A stretch of DNA of 64,000 nt. Origin: Rhodococcus sp. 06-462-5. Lineage in GTDB: Bacteria; Actinomycetota; Actinomycetes; Mycobacteriales; Mycobacteriaceae. The notes below the pieces were generated by a model. That model did no database searches, was not told where the DNA came from, and saw only the letters and a list, made by a program, of their open reading frames with translations. Both the position numbers and the translations under genes were made by a program. The DNA lies in contig NZ_NOYD01000051.1 in the NCBI RefSeq assembly GCF_002258315.1, positions 46,424-110,423 of the forward strand, in the 5' to 3' direction. Below, in pieces: positions 51,684 through 60,626 of the stretch (the stretch's first letter is position 1; each line of letters opens with the position of its first letter).

Positions 51684-53513
51684 ATGACCTCAGCGACCAT
51701 TCCCGGTTTGAGCGGCACCGACAATGTGCCGACTCGACACAAAGAACTGCTCGCCTGGGTTGCCCAGGTAGCCGAACTGACCGAACCGGAATCCGTGGTG
51801 TTCGCTGACGGATCCGACGCTGAATGGGAGCGCCTGACCAACAAGCTGGTCGAGGCAGGCACCTTCACTCGTCTCAACGACGAGAAGAAGCCCAACTCGT
51901 TCCTCGGCAACTCCGACCCGTCGGACGTCGCTCGCGTCGAGTCGCGCACGTACATCTGTTCCAAGGAAGAGATCGACGCCGGTCCCACCAACAACTGGAT
52001 GGAACCGTCCGAGATGCGGACGCTCATGTCCGATCTCTATCGCGGCTGCATGCGCGGACGCACCATGTACGTCGTGCCGTTCTGCATGGGCCCGCTCGAT
52101 GCGGCCGACCCCAAGTTGGGCGTCGAGCTCACCGACTCGGAGTACGTCGTCGTCTCGATGCGCGTCATGACCCGCATGGGCCAGGCCGCCCTCGACAAGA
52201 TCGGTGACGACGGGTTCTACGTCAAGGCGCTGCACTCGCTCGGCGCTCCGCTCGCCGAGGGTCAGGCCGATGTGCCGTGGCCGTGCAACGACACCAAATA
52301 CATCACGCACTTCCCCGAGGATCGCGAGATCTGGAGCTACGGATCCGGCTACGGCGGCAACGCCCTGCTCGGCAAGAAGTGCTACTCGCTTCGCATCGCG
52401 TCGGCGATGGCCCACGACGAGGGCTGGCTCGCCGAGCACATGCTGATCCTCAAGCTGATTTCACCCGAGGACAAGGCGTACTACATTGCCGCGGCGTTCC
52501 CGTCCGCGTGTGGCAAGACCAACCTCGCGATGATCCAGCCCACCATCCCGGGCTGGCGCGCCGAGACCATCGGTGACGACATCGCGTGGATGCGTTTCGG
52601 TGAGGACGGCCGCCTCTACGCCGTCAACCCCGAGTACGGCTTCTTCGGCGTTGCACCGGGCACCAACTGGGACTCGAACCCCAACGCGATGAAGACCATC
52701 GACCAGGGCAACTCGGTGTTCACCAACGTCGGCATGACCGACGACGGCGACGTGTGGTGGGAGGGCCTCGAAGGCAAGCCCGACCACCTGATCGACTGGA
52801 AGGGCAACGACTGGACCCCCGAGTCCGGAACCGATGCCGCGCACCCGAACTCGCGCTACTGCGTGCCGATGGCCCAGTGCCCGTCGATGGCCCCCGAGTG
52901 GGACGACCCCAAGGGTGTGCCGATCTCGGCGATCCTGTTCGGTGGTCGTCGCAAGACCACCGTTCCGCTGGTGACCGAGGCTCGCGACTGGCAGCACGGA
53001 GTGTTCATGGGAGCCACCGTCGGCTCCGAGCAAACCGCTGCCGCCGAGGGCACCGTCGGCACCGTCCGACGCGACCCGATGGCCATGCTGCCGTTCCTCG
53101 GCTACAACGTGGGCGACTACTTCCAGCACTGGATCGACCTGGGCAAGAACGCCGACGAGTCGAAGCTGCCGAAGGTGTTCTACGTCAACTGGTTCCGTCG
53201 CGGCGACGACAAGCGCTTCCTGTGGCCCGGATTCGGTGAGAACTCGCGCGTGCTCAAGTGGATCGTCGAGCGCATCGAGCACAAGGCCGCAGGCATCGAG
53301 ACCCCGATCGGTGTGGTCCCCACCGCCGAGGCACTCGACATCGACGGACTCGACACCACCGTCGAGGACGTGGCCGAGGCGCTCGCGGTGAACACCGACG
53401 AGTGGAAGGCCGAAATCCCGCTGATCCAGGAGTGGTTCGACTTCGTCGGCGAGAAGCTCCCCACCGGAATTCAGGACGAATTCGACGCCCTCAAGCAGCG
53501 CCTGGGCGCGTAG
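51684..53513 (+). CDS. pckG: Phosphoenolpyruvate carboxykinase (GTP)
   Basis: Enzyme of 609 residues, the usual length of the GTP-dependent family, converting oxaloacetate and GTP to phosphoenolpyruvate, CO2 and GDP in gluconeogenesis. The P-loop with reactive Cys is FPSACGKTNLAM; further family segments include CMGPLDAADPKLGVELTDSE, RRKTTVPLVTEA and YVNWFRRGDDKRFLWPGFG. ATG at 51684 with AGGAGAG upstream. The gene sits downstream of the GTPase pair, as with M. tuberculosis Rv0211. It ends 13 bases before a convergent terminator. Confidence 0.97.
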   Translation: MTSATIPGLSGTDNVPTRHKELLAWVAQVAELTEPESVVFADGSDAEWERLTNKLVEAGTFTRLNDEKKPNSFLGNSDPSDVARVESRTYICSKEEIDAGPTNNWMEPSEMRTLMSDLYRGCMRGRTMYVVPFCMGPLDAADPKLGVELTDSEYVVVSMRVMTRMGQAALDKIGDDGFYVKALHSLGAPLAEGQADVPWPCNDTKYITHFPEDREIWSYGSGYGGNALLGKKCYSLRIASAMAHDEGWLAEHMLILKLISPEDKAYYIAAAFPSACGKTNLAMIQPTIPGWRAETIGDDIAWMRFGEDGRLYAVNPEYGFFGVAPGTNWDSNPNAMKTIDQGNSVFTNVGMTDDGDVWWEGLEGKPDHLIDWKGNDWTPESGTDAAHPNSRYCVPMAQCPSMAPEWDDPKGVPISAILFGGRRKTTVPLVTEARDWQHGVFMGATVGSEQTAAAEGTVGTVRRDPMAMLPFLGYNVGDYFQHWIDLGKNADESKLPKVFYVNWFRRGDDKRFLWPGFGENSRVLKWIVERIEHKAAGIETPIGVVPTAEALDIDGLDTTVEDVAEALAVNTDEWKAEIPLIQEWFDFVGEKLPTGIQDEFDALKQRLGA

Positions 53514-53526
53514 TATTCACGACACA

Positions 53527-53558
53527 GAACGGGGCTCACCGAGGGGTGGGCCCCGTTC
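53527..53558. terminator. Bidirectional terminator between pckG and the ROK kinase gene
   Basis: Arms 53527-53540 (GAACGGGGCTCACC) and 53545-53558 pair over 14 bases with one G-U wobble and a 4-base loop. It lies in the 66-base gap between convergent genes, a typical strong GC stem without a long U tract. Confidence 0.82.
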
Positions 53559-53579
53559 TGGCTGTGTGGATATGGACGC

Positions 53580-54458
53580 TCAGGCAGTGAGCGCGGCCGC
53601 CCCGGCCAGGGTGCCCAGTCCACCCAACGCAGCCGGCACCACCTGCAGGCCGTCGAGGAACTTCAGGCGCGCGTGCAGCGCGATCGACTCCTGAATCGGA
53701 TCCCACAGCGGCGGGCCGGCTTGGGCGAAGCCGCCACCGAGCACCACCATGCGAACGTCCACCAACGAGACAGCCGACGCGATCGCCTGACCAAGCGCCA
53801 CTCCGGCGCGCTGCAACGAGGTGATGGCGATCGGCTCCCCGGCGGCCGCATCGGCGGCGAGCTCGGTTCCGGTGCTGCCGGTCCACCCCAGCTCGCGCGC
53901 CCACCGCACCGCCGACGGCCCACTCGAGACCGTTTCCACGCATCCGATGCCGCCGCACGCGCAGGGCGTCGTCGAACCGGGAACGACGATGTGGCCGATG
54001 TGTCCCGCGTTGCCGCTGGCGCCGGCGACGATCTTCCCGCCCAGCACCAACCCACCGCCGATGCCGGTCGACACCACCAGACTCAGCACGTCCGGCACCC
54101 CTACGGCCGCACCGAAGCGATGCTCACCGAGTGCCGCTGCGCTGCCGTCCATCGCGAGGCGGATGTCGGCCTCGGGGAAGATGACGGCGATGTGATCGCG
54201 CAGACCGAAACCGTTCTTCCACTCGTCGATGTTGATCGGTGCGACCGACCCGGTCTCGAGATTCACCGGACCGGAGCAGGCGACGCCGATGCGGTCGATG
54301 TGCTGTCCAGGAGCCATCCTGCGAAGCAACGAAGCGCACGCCGGCCACACCCCGGACTCGGGAGTCGGCACCGTCACCGGATCCTTCGGCCGCCCGTCGT
54401 CGCCGACGAGTGCCGCCGTCATCTTGGTGCCGCCGATGTCGAGCGCGAGTGCCGTCAT
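53580..54458 (-). CDS. ROK-family sugar kinase
   Basis: Protein of 292 residues with the actin-like ATPase fold: phosphate-1 motif ALDIGGTKM at the N-terminus, catalytic D104 (AMDGSAAALGE), and the ROK zinc motif C166-x-C-G-G-x-G-C173 (CACGGIGCVE). The sugar-contact motif usually written ExGH reads H153-I-G-H156 here. Related enzymes phosphorylate glucose, mannose, fructose or amino sugars. The Glu to His change makes a simple glucokinase call unsafe. It follows the methyltransferase gene by 9 bases on the same strand. Confidence 0.85.
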   Translation of the reverse strand: MTALALDIGGTKMTAALVGDDGRPKDPVTVPTPESGVWPACASLLRRMAPGQHIDRIGVACSGPVNLETGSVAPINIDEWKNGFGLRDHIAVIFPEADIRLAMDGSAAALGEHRFGAAVGVPDVLSLVVSTGIGGGLVLGGKIVAGASGNAGHIGHIVVPGSTTPCACGGIGCVETVSSGPSAVRWARELGWTGSTGTELAADAAAGEPIAITSLQRAGVALGQAIASAVSLVDVRMVVLGGGFAQAGPPLWDPIQESIALHARLKFLDGLQVVPAALGGLGTLAGAAALTA

Positions 54459-54467
54459 CGGTCCAGA

Positions 54468-55238
54468 TTATGTGCTCGGTGTCAGGACGAGGACGAGGTT
54501 GCTGCCCAGGAACTCTCGGAGAACGGGCACTCGCATCATCCACCATGCCCAGCGCGGATGGTAGCGCGGGAAGGCGGCCAGCAGCGTGGCGTTGGGAGTG
54601 CTTCGCGCCCAACGTAATCCGTCTGCCGCGCTGATGTCGAACAGTGATTCGCCGAATCGGTTCTTCGGTTCGTGACCAGTGGTGCGGGCGTAGCGGCGGG
54701 CTGCGTATTCGCCGCCGAGGTAATGCCAGGGTCGGGTCTCGTGACCACCGAACGGACCGAACCAGATGGTGTACGAGAGCACCGTCAACCCGCCGGGCTT
54801 GGTGACTCGCAGCATTTCCTCGGCCATGGTCCACGGCTCGCGGACGTGCTCGGCGACGTTGGAGGAGAAGCAGATGTCGACACTGTCGTCACGAAACGGC
54901 AGTGCCATCCCGGAGCCGCGCACCGAACCGGGAATCTGCAGGCCCGCCGCGTGCATCTCGGACGCGTCCGGCTCGACCGGCAGGTAGCGCGCGCAGCTCG
55001 CACCGAAGACCTCGGCGAAATATCCGGGTCCGCCGCCCACGTCCAGCACGGTCGCCGCGGACATGTCGGTGCCGGTCAGACCCCGATACAGATCGCCGAT
55101 CAGCTCCACGGAATCGCGGGCCAGCGCGCCGTAGAAGATGTCGGGAGCGCTCTGTTCGTGTCCGAAGTCCTTCAGCAGACTCACCGAGCGGCGCAGTGTC
55201 GCGCGAGAGGCGAACAGACGTGTCACGGCGGAAGTCAC
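54468..55238 (-). CDS. SAM-dependent class I methyltransferase, Rv0224c-like
   Basis: Protein of 256 residues with the Rossmann-type methyltransferase domain. The SAM motif VLDVGGGPGYFAEVFG lies at about 64-79, the acidic adenosine contact follows in PVEPDAS, and motif DICFSSNVAEHVREP at about 121. The C-terminal part has conserved-looking aromatic residues (SYTIWFGPFGGHETRPWHYL). Adjacent to a GT4 glycosyltransferase and a large membrane protein, as in the M. tuberculosis Rv0224c-Rv0226c region, it may modify a cell-envelope lipid or glycan; this is inference. GTG at 55238 follows a TAGGGT element by 8 bases, possibly leaderless. Confidence 0.83.
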   Translation of the reverse strand: MTSAVTRLFASRATLRRSVSLLKDFGHEQSAPDIFYGALARDSVELIGDLYRGLTGTDMSAATVLDVGGGPGYFAEVFGASCARYLPVEPDASEMHAAGLQIPGSVRGSGMALPFRDDSVDICFSSNVAEHVREPWTMAEEMLRVTKPGGLTVLSYTIWFGPFGGHETRPWHYLGGEYAARRYARTTGHEPKNRFGESLFDISAADGLRWARSTPNATLLAAFPRYHPRWAWWMMRVPVLREFLGSNLVLVLTPST

Positions 55239-55308
55239 GAAAACGAACCCTAGCGGTTACTGTGGCAGCGGTAATCGACGGCGGTCGAGACGAGCATGCG
55301 GAAATTGG

Positions 55309-56541
55309 GTGAAGCGGGCTGTGCGCGAGGTTCTGTTGCTGTGCTGGCGCGATACCGGGCACCCGCAGGGCGGCGGCAGTGAGCGTTACCTCGAGCAGGT
55401 GGGCGCAGGTCTGGCTCGACGCGGAGTCCGCGTCACTCTGAGGACTGCGTCGTATCCAGGAGCTCCCGCCGAGGAAATCGTCGACGGCATTCGCATCAGT
55501 CGCGGTGGTGGACGCCTGTCGGTCTATCCCCGCGCACTGGCCGCCATCGCAGCCGGACGGCTCGGTTTCGGCCCGCTCAAGGGCATCGCCCCCGACGCGG
55601 TGATCGACACCCAGAACGGCATCCCCTTCTTCTCGCGCGCCGCGCTCGGCGTTCCGGTGACGTTGCTGGTGCACCACTGCCATCGCGAGCAGTGGCCGGT
55701 CGCGGGGCCGATGATGGCCAAGCTCGGCTGGTGGCTCGAATCGACCGTGTCGCCCCGGGTCCACCGCCGCAATCAATACCTGACGGTGTCGTTGCCGTCC
55801 GCGGACGAGTTGGTCGCACTGGGCGTCGACCGCGAGCGCATTGCCGTGGTGCGCAACGGAGCCGACGAGATTCCGCAGTCGGTGCCCGAGGGCGACGAGA
55901 GCACCCGTACCGCGCACCCGTCGCTGACGGTGCTGTCCCGGTTGGTTCCGCACAAGCAGATCGAGGACGCACTCGACGTTGTTGCTGCGCTGCGCGGTCG
56001 GATCCCCGATATCCACCTCGACGTCATCGGTGGCGGCTGGTGGGAGCAGAACCTCCGCGATTACGTCGGTGAACTGGGCATCGAGCAGTACGTCACCTTC
56101 CAGGGACACGTCGACGAGGACCGCAAGCACGCCCTGCTCGGCCGGTCCTGGGTGCATGTCATGCCCTCCCGCAAGGAGGGCTGGGGTCTCGCGGTCGTCG
56201 AGGCGGCTCAGCACGGCGTGCCGACCGTCGGCTACCGAAGTTCCAAGGGCCTCACCGATTCCATCATCGACGGCGTCACCGGTGTTCTGGTGGGCGGGCT
56301 TTCCGATGGTGAAGAGGACCGCGACGTCTCCGGTCTGACCGCTGCCGTCTCGGAACTGCTGCGGGACGCCGAAGCCCGAACTCGCCTGGGCGAGAAGGCG
56401 CGAGTGCGCGCCGCGGAATTCTCCTGGGAGCAGTGCGCAGAAGGTGTCTACTCGGTGCTCGACGCGACGACGCGTGGCACGTGGTCGTCAGGTCTGGTGG
56501 GTGCGCAGCACTCGGATTCGGCCCAGCAGTCCTACCGCTAG
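55309..56541 (+). CDS. GT4-family glycosyltransferase, Rv0225-like
   Basis: GT-B glycosyltransferase of about 410 residues. The N-terminal part has WRDTGHPQGGGSERYLEQVG, a glycine-rich acceptor loop, and the C-terminal donor domain has VLSRLVPHKQIEDALD and the EX7E motif (SRKEGWGLAVVEAAQHGVP). It should use a nucleotide sugar to extend an envelope glycan or glycolipid. The start is uncertain: GTG 55309 (with a GCGGAA site) or GTG 55321. The frame stays open upstream to 55138, but that overlaps the divergent methyltransferase gene. Its 3' end overlaps the convergent membrane protein gene by 54 bases. Confidence 0.85.
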   Translation: MKRAVREVLLLCWRDTGHPQGGGSERYLEQVGAGLARRGVRVTLRTASYPGAPAEEIVDGIRISRGGGRLSVYPRALAAIAAGRLGFGPLKGIAPDAVIDTQNGIPFFSRAALGVPVTLLVHHCHREQWPVAGPMMAKLGWWLESTVSPRVHRRNQYLTVSLPSADELVALGVDRERIAVVRNGADEIPQSVPEGDESTRTAHPSLTVLSRLVPHKQIEDALDVVAALRGRIPDIHLDVIGGGWWEQNLRDYVGELGIEQYVTFQGHVDEDRKHALLGRSWVHVMPSRKEGWGLAVVEAAQHGVPTVGYRSSKGLTDSIIDGVTGVLVGGLSDGEEDRDVSGLTAAVSELLRDAEARTRLGEKARVRAAEFSWEQCAEGVYSVLDATTRGTWSSGLVGAQHSDSAQQSYR

Positions 56542-58224
56542 TCCCCCGAGGAGCAGCACCGCCCAGGCGAGGTGGGCAACGATGACGGCTGTTGCCGGCC
56601 GGCTCTCGGTGAGCACGGGATCGGGCACTCGGTAGAGCGTGAGCTGGTCGTCGGAGTACACCGTGTCCAATGCATTCAGTGTTTGCTCGGATTCACCGAG
56701 TTCGCCGGGGGTGGTGTTCTCCACCAGTACCCAGCCGACACCCAACGCTTCGATCACGTTCGTGGGTTCGCCTGCGAGCAGCGCATTCTGGACCTCCGTC
56801 GCCCGCGCCCCCTCGCCCCGCACCGTGCCGCCCGCGACGATGAGCTCGCCGGTCTGCAGTACGTCCAGTGGCAGCATGCGCGGCGCGGGATCGAGAACGG
56901 GCGCACTGCCGCTGTAGGGAAAGCGGCGGAACATCCCGGCCGGAAGCACCGCGACATCGCCGTCGCTGCCCTGCAATTCGGCTGCGACCGCCTGCCAGGA
57001 CGCCGGATACGCCACAGGCCGCATCGAGTTCCCGACGCCCCAGCCCAGGTCGGGTAGTGCGATCAGCAGGGCCAATATCGCAACTGCGCTACCGAATCGG
57101 GTGCGCTGGACCGCGCTCAGCGCGGTTGGTTGCACCGGATTCGGTCGACGCCGGGGAGAAAACGCAGCTGCGGCGGCCAACACGTAGAGGGGCATCGCCA
57201 GCGCCACCCACTTCTGGGAGTCGCGGAGTAGACCGGCACCGGGCACCGTCTCGCCGAGCGCCCTGGCCACTGCCAAACCAGGTTCCGTCGCTGCCAGCGC
57301 TGGTACTGCGATGGCAAGCAGGGCAACAACACCGAGCCCCACGATCACCGGATTCCTTCGACGCCTGATCAACGGACGCACACCGAACGCGACAACGGTC
57401 AACAGCAGTGCCGTGCCCACGAACGCGAACATGCTTGTGCGAGAGACGGGTACAGCATCGGAATTCCAGATTCCACCGAGACCGGCGAGGCTGCCGAGGG
57501 TGCCGAGACCCGGCTCGGCCCGCGCCGCGAACGCCGCCCAACCCGCCGGATCCGCCTGCTCGACGCCACCGCCGGACACCGCCGTCGCCACCAGCCACGG
57601 CGCCGACGCCACCGCCGCCAGTCCGACGGCACCGACCACGCGCAGGCCGCGTCGGGCACCCCCGGGGAGGGCGAGGACCACCAGGGCGATGGTTGCGGCG
57701 AGCAGCGCGCCGGTGGGGGTGAGTCCGGCGGCAGCGAGACAGGCTGCGAGCGCGCACCAGGACCGGCCCTCTCGGACCGCGAGTGCAGCGACGACCGTCC
57801 ACGGGAGGGCGGCGTAGCCGACGAGCAGGCTCCAGTGCCCCTGCAGCAGTCGTTCGGCGACGTACGGGTTCCACACGGCCACCGTCGATGCCACGAGCAG
57901 CGCGGGTAGTGGGGCTGTCGGAAGCATTGTTCGTGCCATCACCGCTGCACCCCACCCGGTCAGCCACAGGGCCAGCAGCAGAATGGTCTTGACGACCCCG
58001 CCACCGTCGAACACCGTCGACAGCGCGGCGATAACGGCGTCCTGCGGTACTGCCCTCGCGGCCGCGTCGGCGATTCCCCAGGCGGAGTCGGTGAAGTAGG
58101 AACGGGGAGTGCTGACGGCGTCGCGCAGCAGGAGATAACCGGGACCGAGCAGCGGGCCGACAATCGCTACTGCGAGCAGCAGGCTGTAGAGCGGCGGTGT
58201 CCACCTCGACCTCGACCACGCCAT
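56488..58224 (-). CDS. Large polytopic membrane protein, Rv0226c-like
   Basis: Protein of 578 residues with about eleven to thirteen hydrophobic helices, a soluble region near residues 430-540 (VAYPASWQAVAAELQG, GDVAVLPAGMFRRFPYSGSA) and a final helix. The layout (many helices, then an extracytoplasmic domain) resembles GT-C polyprenyl-sugar-dependent glycosyltransferases, and WNPYVAERLLQGHW occurs in an early loop, but no decisive catalytic motif was identified. The ATG at 58224 is chosen because a -10-like element lies 9 bases before it; an extension to 58284 would run into the divergent gene. An envelope role is suggested by the neighbours. Confidence 0.78.
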   Translation of the reverse strand: MAWSRSRWTPPLYSLLLAVAIVGPLLGPGYLLLRDAVSTPRSYFTDSAWGIADAAARAVPQDAVIAALSTVFDGGGVVKTILLLALWLTGWGAAVMARTMLPTAPLPALLVASTVAVWNPYVAERLLQGHWSLLVGYAALPWTVVAALAVREGRSWCALAACLAAAGLTPTGALLAATIALVVLALPGGARRGLRVVGAVGLAAVASAPWLVATAVSGGGVEQADPAGWAAFAARAEPGLGTLGSLAGLGGIWNSDAVPVSRTSMFAFVGTALLLTVVAFGVRPLIRRRRNPVIVGLGVVALLAIAVPALAATEPGLAVARALGETVPGAGLLRDSQKWVALAMPLYVLAAAAAFSPRRRPNPVQPTALSAVQRTRFGSAVAILALLIALPDLGWGVGNSMRPVAYPASWQAVAAELQGSDGDVAVLPAGMFRRFPYSGSAPVLDPAPRMLPLDVLQTGELIVAGGTVRGEGARATEVQNALLAGEPTNVIEALGVGWVLVENTTPGELGESEQTLNALDTVYSDDQLTLYRVPDPVLTESRPATAVIVAHLAWAVLLLGGLAVGLLGRIRVLRTHQT

Positions 58225-58249
58225 GATCGGCACCCTATACCGTGGGCTC
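58225..58249. promoter_or_regulatory. Twenty-five-base divergent promoter with a shared TATA element
   Basis: The two divergent ATG codons are 25 bases apart. CCCTATACC (58233-58241) contains TATA that reads as TATACC to the right (8 bases before the ATG at 58250) and as TATAGG to the left (9 bases before the ATG at 58224). Neither start has a ribosome binding site, so both transcripts probably begin at or near the ATG. Confidence 0.55.
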
Positions 58250-59464
58250 ATGTCTTTCCGTGCCTCGTCCGAGGCAGAGCACACCGCGGGTGCGTCGGTC
58301 GCCGGGATGGGGATGGTGACGGCGGGTTCGATGTTCGCGAACGTTGCGGCGTATCTGCTGCAGGTTCTGGCGAGCCGGATGCTCGGCGTCGAGGGCTACG
58401 GAGAATTCGCGAGTCTGCTTGCTGCGCAATTGGTTCTCGCGGTTCCGGCGTTGGCGTTGCAGTCCGTCGTTGCGCGTGAAGTGGTGCGCGGGCGCAGTTC
58501 TCGTGAACTGCGAACAGTGGGGTATCGATGCGCGGCGGTGGTGGGGGTGCTCGCTCTGGCACTGGCACCCGCACTGTCCGCGGCCATGGACATCTCGATG
58601 GCGGCGACCGTGTCCGCGGTCATCGCTGCGCCGGTGCTGGTGCTGCTGGCCGCCGAACAAGGGTTGTTGCAGGGGCGGGGGCGCTTCGGTGCTCTGAGTC
58701 TCGTGCTGGCTGCGGCCGGTTTCGGCAAGGTTGCACCTGCAGTGGTGGTGCTCGCACTCGGCGGCGGGCCCGGTGCGGTCCTCCTGGCGACGGCTGTCGG
58801 GATCGGTGCGGTGGCCATCGGCGCGCGATGGACGGCCGGGGTGCCGGTGAACTCGGTGTCGGAAACCAAGGTCACCGTTCTGGCCGTGCTGCAGGCGTCT
58901 CAGGTGCAGTTGGTGCTGATCGCGATGTCGGCGCTGGATTTGGTTCTTGCTCGCACTCTGCTCAGTAGCAACGAGGCCGGGCTGTACGCCGTCGGGGCCG
59001 TTGCGTCAAAGGCAGCGTTCTGGTTGCCGCAGGCCGTCGGCGTCGTGCTGTACCCACGGATGGCGAATCCTCTGCATTCTGCTGCCGCGGTGAGATCGGC
59101 GCTGGCCGTGGTCGCGGGGCTCGGTACGGTTCTGGTGATCGGCGGTGCACTGGCGTCGCCGTTGCTGCCGTTGGTGGTGGGCGATACGTATTCCGGTGTG
59201 CAGAACTACGTCTGGCTGTTCGTGCTGCAGGGCGCGTGCCTGGCGGTGCTGCAGAGCGCTCTGCTGTGGGCCATCGCAGGCGAACGCACCCACATTGCTC
59301 TTGTCGCTTGGTTCGCCCTCGCCGCCGAGGTGTTGCTGCTGCTGTTCGTTGCGTCGACTCTCGCGCAATTCGTCGTCGTCGCCGCAGCGACCGCAGCGGT
59401 GACAATGGTGGTGGTGTGTGGACTGGTGTTGTGGGGAAACGTCATCATTCGGCGGCGGGCCTGA
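58250..59464 (+). CDS. Polysaccharide flippase-like membrane protein (MATE/Wzx superfamily)
   Basis: Membrane protein of 404 residues with about twelve hydrophobic segments and no large soluble domain. The N-terminal helix region GSMFANVAAYLLQVLASRMLGVEGYGEFAS is typical of Wzx/PST oligosaccharide transporters, including the LG-x2-GYG turn. It would move a lipid-linked sugar or similar molecule across the membrane, in keeping with the adjacent glycosyltransferase genes. ATG at 58250, probably leaderless; an earlier in-frame start at 58223 would overlap the opposite gene start. The 3' end overlaps the convergent receptor gene by 20 bases. Confidence 0.8.
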   Translation: MSFRASSEAEHTAGASVAGMGMVTAGSMFANVAAYLLQVLASRMLGVEGYGEFASLLAAQLVLAVPALALQSVVAREVVRGRSSRELRTVGYRCAAVVGVLALALAPALSAAMDISMAATVSAVIAAPVLVLLAAEQGLLQGRGRFGALSLVLAAAGFGKVAPAVVVLALGGGPGAVLLATAVGIGAVAIGARWTAGVPVNSVSETKVTVLAVLQASQVQLVLIAMSALDLVLARTLLSSNEAGLYAVGAVASKAAFWLPQAVGVVLYPRMANPLHSAAAVRSALAVVAGLGTVLVIGGALASPLLPLVVGDTYSGVQNYVWLFVLQGACLAVLQSALLWAIAGERTHIALVAWFALAAEVLLLLFVASTLAQFVVVAAATAAVTMVVVCGLVLWGNVIIRRRA

Positions 59465-60521
59465 TCTCGCTGAGGATCTCGAAGTCGACCTCGCCAGCCA
59501 GCGCCAGGTAGATCGGTTGCGCCACATGGCCGTTGGACAGCGAGAGCCGCCCGCGGGCCCCGGTGAACGATACCGAATCGGAGATCGATTCGATGACGCC
59601 GACGTCGACGGTGCCTGCCCTGTTCACCAGTGCGCCCAGCAATTTGATGCCTTCGTAGCAGGATTGACCCAGAGCACCGACGATCGGCGCATCGACCCCG
59701 AACGCCCGGGCGAAACGAGCGGAGAACCCCAAACTGTCCTCGGTGGCCAGTGTTTCGAAGTATCCCGACGCCACGTAGAGCCCGTGTGTACTGTCTCCGC
59801 CGGCCGCGATCAACATGTTCTCGTCCATCAACGGACTGAGCCGAACACATCGCGCGTCGAGCCCTGCCGCAGCGAACTGCTGATGGAAGTACACGGCGTC
59901 GTCGCCGAGGAGGAGAACGACGGCACCGTCGGCTCCGGACCGTTCCAACGCGGCAACGGAGGTGGCGAAGTCGGTGCTGCCCACCGGCCGGAATTCGGCA
60001 TGCACCACGCGCGCCCCGAGCTCCCGGAGGCGGGAGGCAGCGATGGCTGCGCTCTTGCGTGGCCAGACATAGTCGTTTCCGACGATCGCCCAGCGTCTGC
60101 GTCCGAATTCGCGGACCAGGAAGTCGAGTGCAGGCACGAGTTGGTTGGTCGCAGTCTCGCCGGTGATGTACAGGCCCGGATAGCGGTCTCCGCCCTCGTA
60201 CAGGGACGTGTATACATACGGAATTCGGTTGACGGTCACCGGAATCACGGCTCTTCGTACCGCCGAGGTGTGCATTCCCGCGACTGCGTCCAGGGCGCCT
60301 GTATCCAGCAGGGTCGCCACCTCTCGGGCCACGGCGGCGGGGTCGCGGCCACCGTCGATCGAGATCAGCTCGACGCGGCGGCCCAGAACTCCGTCCGCGG
60401 CGTTGAGTTCGTCCCTGGCCAACTGTGCCGACAGTTCACTCGACGGTCCGACCAGGCCGAACGGTCCGGACATTGGAAAGACCAAACCGACGCGAAACGT
60501 GCCGAACCGATCGCTGTTCAT
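59445..60521 (-). CDS. AmiC/periplasmic-binding-fold receptor without signal peptide
   Basis: Protein of 358 residues with the type I periplasmic-binding fold of branched-chain amino acid/amide-binding proteins (VGLVFPMSGPFGLVGPSSEL, ELISIDGGRDP, AVAGMHTSAVRRAVIPV, VYTSLYEGGD). The N-terminus (NSDRFGTFRVG) is polar with no signal peptide or lipobox, so it stays in the cytoplasm, like AmiC, the amide sensor that controls the Pseudomonas amidase operon. Next to a MarR regulator, an NCS1 permease and a nitrilase-type enzyme, a ligand-sensing role for a nitrogen compound is the best inference. The ATG at 60521 is divergent from marR across 105 bases. The upstream extension of the frame to 61142 is a shadow. 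Confidence 0.82.
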   Translation of the reverse strand: MNSDRFGTFRVGLVFPMSGPFGLVGPSSELSAQLARDELNAADGVLGRRVELISIDGGRDPAAVAREVATLLDTGALDAVAGMHTSAVRRAVIPVTVNRIPYVYTSLYEGGDRYPGLYITGETATNQLVPALDFLVREFGRRRWAIVGNDYVWPRKSAAIAASRLRELGARVVHAEFRPVGSTDFATSVAALERSGADGAVVLLLGDDAVYFHQQFAAAGLDARCVRLSPLMDENMLIAAGGDSTHGLYVASGYFETLATEDSLGFSARFARAFGVDAPIVGALGQSCYEGIKLLGALVNRAGTVDVGVIESISDSVSFTGARGRLSLSNGHVAQPIYLALAGEVDFEILSEIRPAAE

Positions 60522-60626
60522 CGTGCTGTCCGTCCGATCCGTGTCGATTCGCTGCTCGCTTCGCCCTAGAATCGCTGAGGAAGACTGTAGCGCCGTGGCA
60601 AGGTAAGAGCAGAGGGGCATGATCGC

